Shown here in pieces: positions 33,508 to 45,371 of a stretch of DNA of 64,000 nt. Each line of letters starts with the position of its first letter. The first letter of the stretch is position 1. Made by a program: the position numbers and the translations under genes. A model generated the notes under the pieces. The model saw only the letters and a program-made list of their open reading frames with translations, had not been told where the DNA came from and did not search any database. This DNA is from Perkinsus olseni. Taxonomy: Eukaryota > Perkinsozoa > Perkinsida. The DNA lies in NCBI GenBank assembly GCA_013115125.1, contig JABANN010000001.1, positions 208,597 through 272,596 on the forward strand, given 5' to 3'.

Positions 33508-34284
33508 ATGAAATTTCAATTTTTCTGTCAGCACTTGAATTGGCTCTCTCGTTTGACGTCTGTTCGTTCGTTTTTGAGAGCACAGTTCATACCCTCGCGG
33601 ACTGGTGGAACTCTCACCGTGGGAGTCATCGCTTCGATAGGAGCTTTCTATTAGGAAGAGCCCGTGGCCCCTTCCGAAGGGAAGATTTGTATGATCTTAT
33701 CCAGCGTAGGTACACTCGAGGATGTGTAGACTAGCCAGTGCCATACGGGAGCTCTACTCCGACTGTCGTACTTCGTTATCGACTAACTTCCCGGAGGCAG
33801 CTGAGGCCCTACAGGTGGGACAGCCGCTGACCCCTCGGGAGGGGCTACCTGATGAGGCTTGGCTGTGGCAGGGAGGACTGAGGATTCCAGAGTGGACGGA
33901 TGACAGCCTTTTGGCCAACATTAGTCATCCGAATAGGTAGGACGGCGGAGGACGCGGGAAGTGTTCGGGAGAATTTCTAGCGAAATTATGGTACGACTTG
34001 GGAGCGGTGGTAGGGGAATTATTCCCCGGGAATACTCTTCGCTTTGTGAATTGACTGAGTGGGCGGTAAGATCCTGCGTTGCCCTTTACTGTCATGGCGT
34101 ACAGGACGACTGCAATAACATCGCCAGCTGCATCACTCCGTGGGTCACCGCTACAGCACTACGCCAGTCGCCGGAGCAGCCCTCAGCGGAGAATCACTCC
34201 GAGCCCGAAGAGGCCTCCTACTCCTGGCAGCGGCTGGCGGTCGTGACGAGCACCATACCGATGGCAATCGACTTTTGTAATTAG
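33508..34284 (+). CDS. uncertain small gene(s) after the coiled-coil gene
   Basis: Coding-like segments occur at 33541-33720 (ADWWNSHRGSHRFDRSF), 33725-33815 (LASAIRELYSDCRTSLSTN), 33850-33930 (LPDEAWLWQGGLRIPEW) and 34030-34284. They may be exons of one gene with short introns, or partly the 3' end of the preceding gene. An ATG at 33508 also opens a 48-codon frame with a hydrophobic end (GGTLTVGVIASIGAFY). I could not settle a single chain. Confidence 0.3.
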
Positions 34285-34429
34285 CCGCCCCTTGGGAGGC
34301 CCCATGGTGTATCATACGACTGCATCATTTCGTCGTTCGTTGTCATCGTTGTGTTGGTTACTGGGTGATGGGTGACGACTGCTTGCAGTGGCTGCAAAAT
34401 AATATTATTAATGGATGGATAGGACTAGG

Positions 34430-35636
34430 ATGGAAAGTAAGGATAAGCAACAGGCGGAGGAGAGGAGGGCTTCCTTCGTCCAACGGGTAGTATCCGAAGG
34501 GAGGATGGTCACTCCTAACACTCGGCTCTCCAGCAGGGCTCGGCCTTTATTGAGACGGTCAGGGTCGGCTCTCTATTGAATGGTTCCATGTTGTAGATCC
34601 TCTGTGCCGGGCTGCCTGTTCTCCTCTCTAATCCGGATGGCTCCCTCTCGGAAGGCCATCCATGTGGTTATCGAGATCCGACGCCCCCTCGTACGCCTAG
34701 GGATGGTTTCTTAACCGCAGCGGATATATCAGCAAGGTGAGGACAACCTCTCCTTTCGACTGGGCCATCTCCTTGAAGCGGACATCGAAAGGTCGGCTTG
34801 GTCGGGGGGCATCGTCGTCATCATCAGGCTCTTCGGTGACGTGCTGGGTAGCGGCGACCCGACTGTTGTTGCCGAGGAGATCACCGTATTGTATGAGCGT
34901 CATAGGACGGCTTTTGCCATCCTTCTGGTGGTGCAAGCGGTGAGCTCCCCTCCCCTCAGTGGCCCGGGTACTCGTTGGTTGGACGTCAGGTTTTACAAGG
35001 GCTCTTCTCAGCTTATCATATCACCCACGGTTCTCTCGCCATCCATGACCTCACCGCGATGTAGACCATCCGCCGCTGAGTTCGGAATCCCCACACGCTT
35101 TGTAGGTATCGGTCATCCTCCCATCATTTGATGAGCATCATCTTCTGGTCTCTAGTGGGAGCCGAGATCGTCTACACGGTAGTCTACCTAGGGATCGGCT
35201 GTTGGAGTCTCTACACTCACAAGGCTAAGCACTACGCTTACTTCTCTACTTGGTGTCTCACGGGTAAGGAGGCCTCTGCTAATACCACTCCTTCAACACA
35301 TCATTCCTCGATCTTTCCAGGGATTGTTGGACATGTGCTTCTGGCGTACGCCAATCAATTTAATCTTCTCATCTTCTTCTTGAGGCTCATCAGCTACATC
35401 TATGGGAAGTGAGTTCATCTCCCCGATCAGGTCGCCGCAGTTGTTGTGTTTTCGTCACCTTCCCAGAAGGCCGTACCACAATTTTTTATGTCAGGTTTTT
35501 GAGGGATATAGTAGTAGGTATGATGCTGCTGCCGGCGGCGGCGACACACCATCCATCATCCTACATTGACGACCCTTATGACCATCACACACCCGAGAGT
35601 TTGACACCTACATCACTGGGAAGTTTGGGCGTTTGA
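34430..35636 (+). CDS. polytopic membrane protein, unknown family
   Basis: At least seven exons can be chained in phase. The start MESKDKQQAEERRASFVQRV is a charged cytosolic-looking N terminus. Then follow a conserved-looking stretch (EDNLSFRLGHLLEADIERS) and hydrophobic segments: GGIVVIIRLFGDVL, FAILLVVQAVLQGLF, IIFWSLVGAEIVYTVVYLGI, TGIVGHVLLAYANQ, LLIFFLRLISYIYG and IVVGMMLLPAA. The tail is acidic and His-rich (IDDPYDHHTPE). About five or six membrane passes are expected. A junction at 35409-35494 was chosen because it joins YIYGK to FLRDIVV in frame. I do not recognise the family; transporter or scaffold roles are both open. Confidence 0.55.
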
Positions 35637-36064
35637 ATCGCAGGACTTGTCTTACCATGAACACTCTTCCTCCTGTTGAATTTATACTAGTGTCAATACA
35701 GTAGATGAGACTCATATGGTTGTGGGCTTCTCGGGACTCAGGTGTTTCGAGGGTGGGATCGTTGTCCATTGTGACTAGCGCCCTCATACGGGTGCCATTC
35801 CCCTGAGATCTTTACCTTTTGAAATCGGAAGGTCGAATGGCTGCTGTCAATGGCGGTCTCGGGAGCGACATTTGTGATGGGAGAAATATTCTGCTGGCAT
35901 AGATCCATCTGGATAGTGCGCGGGTCTAATGACCTGACCTCTCACTTTGATGGAATTGTGGAGCTCTCGACATCTCCGTTCCGGCGGTTGTGCTGTTGGT
36001 CGGCTTTCCCGCGGCTGCGCTTCGGTCGAGTTTCCCTTAAAGCCACGACTCAGTTCATTTACTA
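35637..36064. other. intergenic, no gene seen
   Basis: Separates the membrane-protein gene from the kinase-like gene. No structure seen beyond short frames. Confidence 0.4.
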
Positions 36065-37567
36065 ATGATTATAAATAATTACTCGCCTCCGTTCCGGACT
36101 TCTCGGAATCTCCAACTCGACCGTCAGCCGACGCTTGAGGACGGCGATGGGAAGTTGCCGAGATATCGAGAAGGGGAGTGTGTCGAGTATTATAGTACGA
36201 CATACGCCCGGTGGGTCCGCACCACGGTAACGAAGGTGGTCAACCATAATGATGAGCTTACCTACGATTTAGAAGTGAAGTCCAATGCTCGCACGAATAG
36301 AATCCGAGCACTGAGCCCTCGAGTATCAGGGAAGGGTGATGATGACGGCGAGACGCGAGAGGAGACAGGCGAGTACCGCGTTAATGACGGGGTTCGGTAT
36401 TACAGCCTGACGCATGACCGATGGGTGGACGCTACTGTGGTGGGCCTCTGTGATGATCCTGGATATGTTGACTTGGATGTCAAACGAAGAGCGAACAAAA
36501 GTAAGATACGCAGGAAGAATTGGTCGCCGGCCGACGAAGTGAGGTTGGATGACGCTGTTACTCCGGCGAGGGCGAGGGCAGCGTCGGGCGGCTCAGGATC
36601 GGCTCGACAGCAAAAACCGCCTACAGCCGGTCTGGTGTCGAGAAAGCGGCTGACGATGCCCGGAAGGAACTCCTCTTCGTTCAACCCAAATGATTGCTTC
36701 TCGCTGCTGGTCACCGAGTTGGGCCTTCAGGGTAGTGGTGATATCATCAGTATCACTTCCATGAGGGGGTTCACTGGTGGAATGAACAGCGGCATTTGGT
36801 TTGTCAAGGTTAACGGTGCGAATAAGTTGTGTTTGAAGCTGGTCTCGGCGCAGCGCAAATGCGCGCAACTGCCGACGGAAGCTGGTAACTACACAGACCT
36901 GGCCAAACGGTATCCCTACCTGCTGTCTCGGTCTACCCTGGGCGGTCTATTGGCGTTCCCAGTGAAGATCTTCGACGTCGCCGCGGCGCCCTCGACCGGT
37001 TCATCTCGCGTGCTCTTCAATCTCATAGCGATGCCGGTGGCAAGAGGCGTCCGGTTGGCCGAGATTCTGGGTCGGAAGGTGCATGCGCGAGAGGACAACT
37101 CGCGGATACTGGAAGAGGTCGGGCGCCAGCTGCGACGCTTTCATGAGCGTATCAATGGTACGTCGGGTAGGCTGGAGGTTCAGCATACGGACTTCCAGCC
37201 TTGTAATATCTTTGTTGACGAGCCCAACCTCGGTAGGGGAGACAATGGTGGCGTCACGTTCGTTGATCTGGGCGGGATGGGCGTGTCGGTTAAGGAGGGC
37301 GACTACGAGCATTTCGTGAAGTCCCTGACACTGCTGGGCCAAACGTATGGTCAGGAGTTCGTACGGATGTCTGTGAAAGCCTTCACGGAAGGATACGGCA
37401 GCAATGCGCGTGGACAGCGCGGAGGTGGAGCTCAAGGGTCGTTGGAATTACCTCTCCGTCATCAGCATGCGACCTGGATTCATCCCAAAGTTAGCACAGC
37501 AGGACGTGTCATCTCTACAGCTAGCAGTCCATCCTATCGGATCACTCGAGCAGGTAGTCGGGTGTAG
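36065..37567 (+). CDS. APH/choline-kinase-like protein with twin reader-like modules
   Basis: One long exon of 500 codons. Residues about 30-83 and 101-150 are two copies of a module with VxYYSxTxxRWVxxTV near its start and K.R.NK.(K/R)IR-type ends. These resemble small Tudor/SH3-like barrels. From about residue 215 a phosphotransferase fold follows: GGMNSGIWFVKV (nucleotide loop), LCLKL, EAGNYTDL, the catalytic loop HTDFQPCNIFV (D376) and the metal-binding FVDLGG (D401). HTD replaces the usual HGD. After about 37395 the reading frame becomes implausible, while the +1 frame stays protein-like (see findings). A substrate cannot be predicted. Confidence 0.65.
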   Translation: MIINNYSPPFRTSRNLQLDRQPTLEDGDGKLPRYREGECVEYYSTTYARWVRTTVTKVVNHNDELTYDLEVKSNARTNRIRALSPRVSGKGDDDGETREETGEYRVNDGVRYYSLTHDRWVDATVVGLCDDPGYVDLDVKRRANKSKIRRKNWSPADEVRLDDAVTPARARAASGGSGSARQQKPPTAGLVSRKRLTMPGRNSSSFNPNDCFSLLVTELGLQGSGDIISITSMRGFTGGMNSGIWFVKVNGANKLCLKLVSAQRKCAQLPTEAGNYTDLAKRYPYLLSRSTLGGLLAFPVKIFDVAAAPSTGSSRVLFNLIAMPVARGVRLAEILGRKVHAREDNSRILEEVGRQLRRFHERINGTSGRLEVQHTDFQPCNIFVDEPNLGRGDNGGVTFVDLGGMGVSVKEGDYEHFVKSLTLLGQTYGQEFVRMSVKAFTEGYGSNARGQRGGGAQGSLELPLRHQHATWIHPKVSTAGRVISTASSPSYRITRAGSRV

Positions 37568-38957
37568 TGTCAGGACTGCAATCTCTATTGTGCTCGGAAT
37601 TCGCGCGTGGCATTGATTTTGTGTGTCCTGACATGGCGGACTCTGTAGTGTCTGACCCTTTGCTTCAAAGTCCTCTCCACGTTCGGCGTACGACCGAAGT
37701 ACATTGATTATTGTGGTAGAGGCGTACGACTTTCATGAGCTCTATGAGACGTTTTGGAACGACACTAGAGTTGCATCTTCAGATCATCACCATCATCGTC
37801 ATCATCATGCAGCTGTTCGACGCGGCAGCCCCTCATGAGTCGGCCCAGATTGAGGTCTCCCATCGCTGTCGTCATACCCTCTAATGGAGCGTTCTGTTGT
37901 ATCATTGAATACGCTGTTGAGCTTCAATTGAGCTTTTCTATTCATACCATGTCGCGTATATCCAGTACACAGCGACGGGCCTGGGGCTTGCGGGTTGGCC
38001 CAGGGCCAATGGCCCTGCTGTTAAGAGACTCACTGATGGAGAACATAACGCCCGGGTTTTGCCATCTGGAATCCGATCTTTCACCTGCTATCTTCTGATC
38101 ATCCGCCACCTAGTTTCAGCGTAGTTTCTGATCAGATAAAGATAGGATCAGCGATATGAGCATTACACTGCACCACTGTAATGCGCAAGCTAGTTCAGTG
38201 AATTTCTCTTCGAGCAGACTCTCAGCAGCACCCGGCCCCGCTGGAGTACGATTCGTCAGGGGAGCGAGCGCCGACCTTCTCCCGCTCCACGACCACCAGT
38301 CCGACACGCCGGACCAAACTAACTGAACTAATCCCCATCAGAAAGGTACGTCGGTGCTAGTCTAACTAAGCCGTACTGTCGGCGTTGGACTTTGAACTCA
38401 CACACGCGCCGGACCATATTTCCAAGACCACCCGTCTGGGACTCAGCTGTATGCCAGATGTGAATCGTAAGAAAAAAAAGTGGACCGGTGGATTGATTGG
38501 TGCTAGCCTGCGACAACCACTAGCCTGTTGGGACTCGTGCTGAGACTCGAGATGCTTTTGCTGATGCTGATTCAGTTCTTAATCTGGCAGGTTTCTGGAG
38601 ACACCTGCAAACAATCTCTGTTCTCGAGCTTGTTGTTTAGCTAGCTTCTGAGTCTTGCTATGTTTGGTTGTATTGAAGTACCAAATACACTTCGCCACCT
38701 TCGTTGTGGACTACGACTTTTTCCCGCTGAGTAGTTCCAGATTTGTGCCACTTACTTCCTGGCTCACCATTTGTATGTTAGACAAGCGTAACGATTTCTA
38801 ACGACAAGACTTGTAACGGTGTACCGTCCGGTCCGCACCATCAATCCGCATGGCACTTATAATTTTTCATGGACGTGTCGCATGTCGCATGTCACATGCG
38901 AAGAACTCTGAAGCAAGGTCGTTCGCCATATGCTAGTCTCGCTTTTCAATATGAGAT
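37568..38957. other. 1.4 kb without a supported gene
   Basis: Contains an ATCATCACC/ATCGTC run near 37783-37810, a stretch at 37900-37945 resembling 48855-48900, and a short hairpin at 38153-38177 (GCATTACA...TGTAATGC). No gene is supported. Confidence 0.45.
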
Positions 38958-40329
38958 CTACAACGATGGGTGTGTGTAGGAGCTTGGAGTAACAGAGGCA
39001 CGCTCGGTGTCGAGGAAACTCGAAGCTTGCACAAGGGAGTCACTAAACTGGTAACTCCAGGCAAGGTGTCTTGCGTTCGAGGCGAGGTTCGGCACGCGAA
39101 GGCAATGAACTGTACCAACCTTACGCCTTGCCATAATATGGAAATCAGCGAACCATTCAACTCCATGACCACTCCCAGTCCGAGGATTCTCTATCGAGAG
39201 CTTAAGAACCTCCTCGCATTTACTAACGTCTCCTGTCTTTGCTGCACCTCTAAGCTCGAGTGCGAGCGTCACGCTACTTGTAACTTAAGACGTCATCTGT
39301 CTAACGGGACATCACACATGAACACTACTGACAACTACAATTTCTCGAAGACAGGAAATGAACATGCTTCCGCTCTACTGGTCCGTACCTCTCTCCCAAT
39401 CAGAGATGAGCTCGCCAACCTTACTATTCGCCCAAACATGAAAATCGAGGAACCATTGGACCCCTTTCTCGAAGTCACTCCGGGGGTTATTGGCCAAGAT
39501 GTCGAAGATCTCCCTGCATTTCTCAGCGTCTCCTGCCGTAATTGGCAAGTAATCACGTATGTGCCTCAGAATTTCCCGATGTCTGTTTAAGTGGGCGAAG
39601 AGCGTGACGGGTGCAAAGTGCTGTTTAGCCTCCTGAAGGTTGCTGGTGACCGTGAGAGGAGAATGGTCAGGGGTGAAGCTAACGTCGAACTCCGTCAGAT
39701 CGATGTTGTACCTGAGAGAAGACGGCGATCAACCGACTCCTCAGTGGGAGTGCGCTAGACCACATCTAACGCTTAGAAAGAATGGACGGGTGCCGCCGAG
39801 AGTCCAGATTCCCTTTGCGAAGCGCGCTGCTGAACGGACCCGTTCGCGCCAATTTGTTACAGTTCCGAACAAATGTCCTCAGTGGCAATTGCTAGCGCGC
39901 GAGAATGACTGCAAAGCCTTCTAAGTTGACTACTGATAAGGCTCATGGTAGAGGAATACACGTCACTAGTACACCCAGAAAAATGTCTGCCCGCTGCCAC
40001 TTACCCGACTCTGCATCTCAAGTAGTCTTCCGGACCTTGCGAGTACACAGTTTGGCGGATCGGGTTCGCACCTCTGTAACTTTGCTCGTGGAAGTAGAGA
40101 GAAATAACCGTAAAGTTTCCGAACTTCCTAGTCCCCGAAGAGAGCTCGCACATGCCGTTCTCAACCCTGATGCGGCCTCCTAACTACATACAAAGGTAAG
40201 CAGACGGGAAATTAGAGGTAGGCTAGGAGGACTCACTCTCTTCCTCGCACCGCCTGTCGCCGTACCCTCAACAAGCTTGGCAAGATCAGCCAAGGCCGCT
40301 GCAACGATGATACGACGGGAAATGGTCAT
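38958..40329 (-). CDS. unknown protein with an internal repeat
   Basis: An ATG at 40329 opens MTISRRIIVAAALADLAKL. This exon ends before a GTGAGT donor, and a second exon reads GGRIRVENGMCELSSGTR. Further on, an exon starting near 39709 reads YNIDLTEFDVSFTPDH and continues to GDAEKCREIFDILANNPRSD, VQWFLDFHVWANSKVGE, ending at 39389. The last exon (39273-38958) holds a second copy: GDVSKCEEVLKLSIENPRTG, VEWFADFHIMARRKVG. The repeated unit is about 45 residues, helical and ankyrin-like in flavour, but not a standard ankyrin consensus. Exon joins between about 40090 and 39710 are unresolved, so it could be two genes. Confidence 0.5.
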
Positions 40330-41812
40330 CAACGTCGGTTGAAAAATCTCTTGACTGACACTCAAACAGCATCCACGAGCGTGAGCACAGGTCTTTGTCC
40401 GCCTCTACGATCGGGCATGCAAGCATATCAGTAACAGGCGTTCGGAGGACACGGGGCGTGTTTGAGTCTGACAGCTCGACTTATCTTCACTTCCGCGCTC
40501 GATCACCACTTGCTCAACATAAGGAGAACCCTGGTTCTTCGCCTTGGGTATGCGTACACTAGCACGCAGACGCACAGTACTGATACAAATTCAGAATCCA
40601 ACTTCCTTCGCCTAAGGGCGGTGGATGGCTAGACCATCCACCCCGTGAACCTGGAAGCTAAGCCTACGGCCAGGAAGTACCAACTGCCGACGAATGAGGG
40701 TTGAGGAGACGTGAAGAAGAGGTACAGAGCGTCACATAGTTGAACCATGCTTACAGCCGCCGGCCAGACTCGCGACGGAATCGCTCCGAGCGAACGACTC
40801 GCTCGCCAACAACCATTCGCTGGGCACGGCGAAAAGCTACCCTCACCAGCATCACGAGACCCGCAAGGGTGCCCAACTAAGCTCGCGCAAAATTTCCTAT
40901 TGAGCTGTGACAGAGTTATACACGTATGACATGGTTCCAGCGTGAAGAGCATGACCCATGCTGCATGAGCCCGTAGCGTATAATATTAAGGCGGCTGAAG
41001 CTCAGCCAAACTGAGCGCCTTGAGTCCTCGTATGTCCACGCGGCTCACTGCCGTAAAAGCTACAGCGCCAGCTTCGTTATCGATCGTGGTGCGGAGACGT
41101 ACGGCAGAGTATCTCAAGAAGGCGAGATTACAAGAATCACTAAGTATGGGAAGCTCGCTCGTTCGAGACTCTGGGGCTTCCGTTCCCAGATGGCTAGGAG
41201 TAGGAGGCTGCTAGAGAGCATGTAGGGGAAGTTCTTCTGGGGAAGAATATGATGAGGAGTTCACTGATCGGTACTCGTGGTCCGTTGACAGCGGAAGAAG
41301 TACAAAATCCAAGGGAGCGTTTTCAGGGATCTGCATCACCTGGGCAATAGTTCGGGTTTCTGGTTGACCTGGCTAACAGTTCCGGGATCGGGTTGCCCTG
41401 TCCGGTTTCGGGAGAGGTTTCTGGTTTCCCGTTCCTGCCTTCACCCGCAGTTCAGGGGTTTTTTCTGTTGCTTTTGCCCCCCTGTCGCACGCGCTTCCTT
41501 GGATTTTGTACTTCTCCCTTGGATTTTGTACTTCACCCGTTGACAGCCGTTGTGAGGAGATTTAAGATGACAGTAAAACTGGGGATAGTATCACAACGAC
41601 TTGCGATTCTCAAGTGTACTAGCCGCGATTGAAGATGAACCATTCATCGGCAGAAGCTTGTTCATCGCGGATGGTTCAATCGACCCTCACAATAGTTTAT
41701 CGATCAGGAGCGTAGTCCTGAGCGGTTCAAACCACACTCCCAGTCGCCCTGTTTTCGTGACCAGCGGAGGCATCTACGACCGTTGATTCATCCAGTGAAC
41801 GTTCTGGGTATA
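40330..41812. other. 1.5 kb without a supported gene
   Basis: Holds a perfect hairpin at about 40621-40641 (GTGGATGG CTAGA CCATCCAC) and two tandem copies of a 21-nt unit around CTTGGATTTTGTACTTC at about 41500-41538. The 3' end should contain the eIF3e promoter. Confidence 0.45.
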
Positions 41813-43601
41813 ATGTCGAAGACAGCCACCACCACCGCCACGTGTATCCTCCCTCCCCCGCCGGACTTCGGATCCATCTCCCTCACCGGCAAGGCCGTGG
41901 ACTTCCATCGCAACCTACTTGTTGGGATAAGGGAACCTCACTTGATGCTACCTGTACGTCTACTGGGAAAGTGTGCAGTGGTGATGCTGTGCCATTGTTA
42001 GATTATCGACTATCTCGAGGAACATCAGCTTTACGATGAGTCCAGCATCAAGGCACTCCGAATCCAAGTTGTCAAGGCTACTCGCATGGTGGACTTGTTG
42101 GTAGTAGAGGGTAGTCCCTGGAATGGTGGTATTAGGTAGGGCGTTGTTGCTAGGGCGACTTGACGGGTAAAGATATGACGGACGCAAGAGCTGCCTTGGC
42201 GGAGGAGCTGAAGGAGGCAGAGGAGGCCGCTGATAGTGCAATGAAGCTCATTAAGAACCAGGAGGTCTGGGAGAAGATACAGGCTAATGCTGAGTACTGA
42301 CGTCTAGCATAGTAGTGTTGGCGATGTTGAGCCCTTCAGAGGGTCTTCCTTCGGGGCGTTGGTGCTGGATTATGGCTTCCCCGACGACATTCTGGACAGG
42401 GTCTATCACCTTGGCCGACTCAACTATCAGGCTGGCCGCTACGAAGATGCTTATTCGGCTCTGCAGGTCCGAGCACTCACCGCGCTCTTTGCGTTACTTG
42501 CCCACCTCTACAGGTGTATCGTACTTTGCTAACCTACCTTGGACCCAAGCAACATCATAAGCATATGCTCTCCTCTCTCTGGGGGTCCCTGGCCTGCGCT
42601 ATACTCACTGGCCAGGTAGCAAGCCCTCCTAGAGTTGTCTTGAATCCTGCATCATCCCTCCTCAGTTCGACGCCAGTGTTGATCTCATCGGCAAGCTTTT
42701 CGAGCTTTATCAGTATGAGTCCTCGGGACCATCGAGACCGGTCGGCGAGGGCGCTGGCAACTACGCGGAGTCCGTGGCTGTGCTCATGCATTGGAGTCTC
42801 TTCGCTCTCTTCCGGTACCACACTTCTGCTAATTCGCGCGTGTACGCCCCACGCTGTCTCAGAGCGCCATCCCCGTCCCTGTGCTTGTCGCCTAAGCTGG
42901 TCATGTTGTTAACAAGAGTTAAGGCTCTGCAGGCTATCATCTCAACGGGAAACTTCCATCTCCTCCGGTAAGTCGCGCAAGAGAGCGTCCGCTTGGTCAC
43001 TCTCCGGCAGGTACGCTGCAATTGTAGCCCTGATTTCGCCTCAGCAACTCGCCCAGTCGGGCGCAAGCAAGCGTGACACGCCCGCCAGCACTCCTGTCTC
43101 GTTGCTAGCCCAGTACTTGGAGGGCCAAGAGGAATGGTAGGCGACTGGGGTGGCTTTGCTAGGGACGAGCAGGGAGTCTATAGGTATTGTGACTGCTTTA
43201 CCAAGCTGATGGTGGCAGTGTATGTTAAGGCGGACTTCGTTGCTGCTAAGGAGGCTGCTAGAGAGTGTCTCAAGACGACAGACTATTTCACTAGCGTCAT
43301 TGAGAGGGAGAACCAGGTAGTGGTGGTCATAGATTCGAGAAAACGGCACCGATGGTCTCACGGCAGATCGCTCTGGGTGTCGGCCGGACGCTAGCCGGTG
43401 CGTTGATGCTGGTGTATCGAGTCCACGACCTCGCTACCAGTCTCACCAAGATGATCGGTGAGTCGACAGGGGACTACCACTACTGTAACAATCTCGGCAG
43501 GTATAAGTCAGGATGTGGCAGAGATATCAGTGGAGACGGCTAGTCGAGGTCGCCGGAGCGGGCTCACTTCCGGCGAAACCACTGAGACCGAGAGCCAGTG
43601 A
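41813..43601 (+). CDS. EIF3E: translation initiation factor eIF3 subunit e
   Basis: Eleven exons close in phase: 41813-41920, 42002-42100, 42154-42293, 42340-42466, 42514-42615, 42666-42814, 42863-42967, 43011-43136, 43184-43316, 43367-43457 and 43501-43601. The chain follows eIF3e: DFHRNLL, IDYLEEHQLYDE, MVDLL, the Ala/Glu helix region, LNYQAGRYEDAYSALQ, SSLWGSLACAIL, AVLMHWSLFALFR, ISTGNFHLLRY and the PCI-start helices (VYVKADFVAAKEAARECL). The eIF3 complex joins the 40S subunit for initiation. The C-terminal winged-helix part of the PCI domain, present in most eIF3e proteins, is short or missing here; after LATSLTKM there are only about 35 Ser/Thr-rich residues. Confidence 0.8.
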
Positions 43602-43720
43602 GAGGGAGGGGCTCGATTGGGATTGTTTCTATAGAGTGCATTTGTTGTGTCTTACTGTTAATGGTCCGATAGGCCAAGGGTTGATTTGAAGATTTTCTGG
43701 TAGTCGGTTTGATTTTAGAA

Positions 43721-45177
43721 ATGGTGGTGCTCCATGTTAAACGAACATCTCCCAAAGGAGAGTTCCTTTTCGAAACGACTGCCGGGATCTCCGTGACCGA
43801 CCTGAAGAAACAGTTGGTGGAGCTGCACAACAAGCGAATCAAGTGTCTTCGGTAGTACTTGGAGGCGGATGGGAAGGGCCTGCCGCTTCAGCGATTCCTT
43901 TTGGTACATGAGCAGTGAGGATGTAGGAGAGCCTCCAAATGAAGCACTGGCCGTCCCAGAATGTGGATGCTGCAGTTAGTTGGTCATTTGAGAGCGCCAT
44001 ATCTGTTTAGTTTGGCTGATGCACTGAGGGAGCTGGCCAAACACGGACCTTTGAGACCCGAGGAGACACGTGGATTGAGCGAGGAAGTGGGGAAGATGAG
44101 TCATCTCGATGTCAATGCATATGGTGATATCACATAGCGCAGAGAGAGGGGGTCTGATTGGTGACACGACAGCAGGCACTCCTACGGCACCCGACGAGCA
44201 CGCCTACCGGACGGGTTGCCCACCCCCAGCTCACGCTGCGGCAGTACTCACACGAACAGCGGATGAGGCGTCAGCAGCCGTTAGTCACAATCTAGTGGCG
44301 CATAGGAGGGCCCTCGACCTTGGTGAGATCGGCGAAGGCTGGTCCACTTCTTCGGCGAGTGCGTGATCGAGCGAACTTGCTCGGCAGTACTGCGAAGGAC
44401 TGTATCTATGTTAGCAACGATTCAAGAGCAGCTCGACTGCATGCAGGGTGCGGTCATGATCGCCTATCCTGCTTTCCATCGTCTCCCTAGCTTCGACCCG
44501 GCCAGAATAGAACTGGAAAATGCCGAGGCCCCAGATGGGCAGTCAGAGAATCAGGTAAAGTAGTGTCACTGAGAGGAACTCACTGCTCCCTGAGCTTACC
44601 GTCGAGTCACATAGATTACCGTGATGGCGCTATCGGTCATTTTGTTAGCAGCTATTGGAACTACGGTCACGACGAACGATGATGGCATCATAGTTTCCCA
44701 TTCTCTCTTGCTGTTTCATGCGACAGTCCTTTTTTTCAGGATGTACTGGAGCCGGCGCAGTCCTCTCTTTGGTGGGCTGGTAAGGAACTAGAATCCGGCA
44801 AAACACTATCCGACTATATCGGCAAAAACGAGAAGACGAAGATAATAGTGAAACTAATGGCTTCGTCGCAGGGGGCACCGGTGCGCGAGCCTCGAGTAAG
44901 GGATGTAGACGGGTTTGCGTGGCGTTTTGAGTGATGCCGATGCAGGTTGATGAGGAAACCCACAAGGCGATGCTCGCTTATTATTATAAGAAACAGGAGG
45001 AGCAGAAAGCCTTGAATAACAACGATGACGACTCTTATCTAACTAGTGAATGGGCCAATCCCAAAGCGCTCAAGGGTGTGGACCATTCGGCCCGCTTGCA
45101 TACGATCCTGAGTACAGATTTTTCGTCTAGGTTCTCTTGTTGGAGGTGGGCGAGGTATCAGCTGGAGGCCTCATTGA
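43721..45177 (+). CDS. CFAP298: CFAP298 (C21orf59/Kurly) homologue
   Basis: Exons 43721-43851, 44011-44123, 44176-44322, 44388-44554, 44740-44895, 44946-45075 and 45131-45177 close in phase. Family hallmarks appear in order: MVVLHVKR, LRELAKHGPL, AYRTGCPPP, GAVMIAYPAF, SLWWAGKELESGKTLSDYIG, KNEKTKI, QGAPVREPR, AYYYKKQEE and NNDDDSYLTSEWANPKALK. CFAP298 acts in assembling outer dynein arms and in cilium polarity, so this organism should make motile flagella at some stage. It starts 119 bp after eIF3e on the same strand. The last exon codes only the final 15 residues. Confidence 0.9.
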
Positions 45178-45371
45178 TTGAATTAAGCATCACCGGCGCT
45201 ACAAACCACTACTTAATCGTTATCGATGCACCTAGTAGAGTTTGGTTATTTTACATCCAGTGGGCAGGGATGGGAATAGTAGAGAACATCGGAGAGTTGT
45301 TCACGGCTCTGAAAGTCAGTCTTCGTGATGCGTTGGACGCTCTGGGCATTGTGAAAATCGCGATTCTCAGC

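Noticed and set aside
41500-41540. Two-copy 21-nt tandem repeat as a regulatory array
   Set aside because: Only two copies and no other support.
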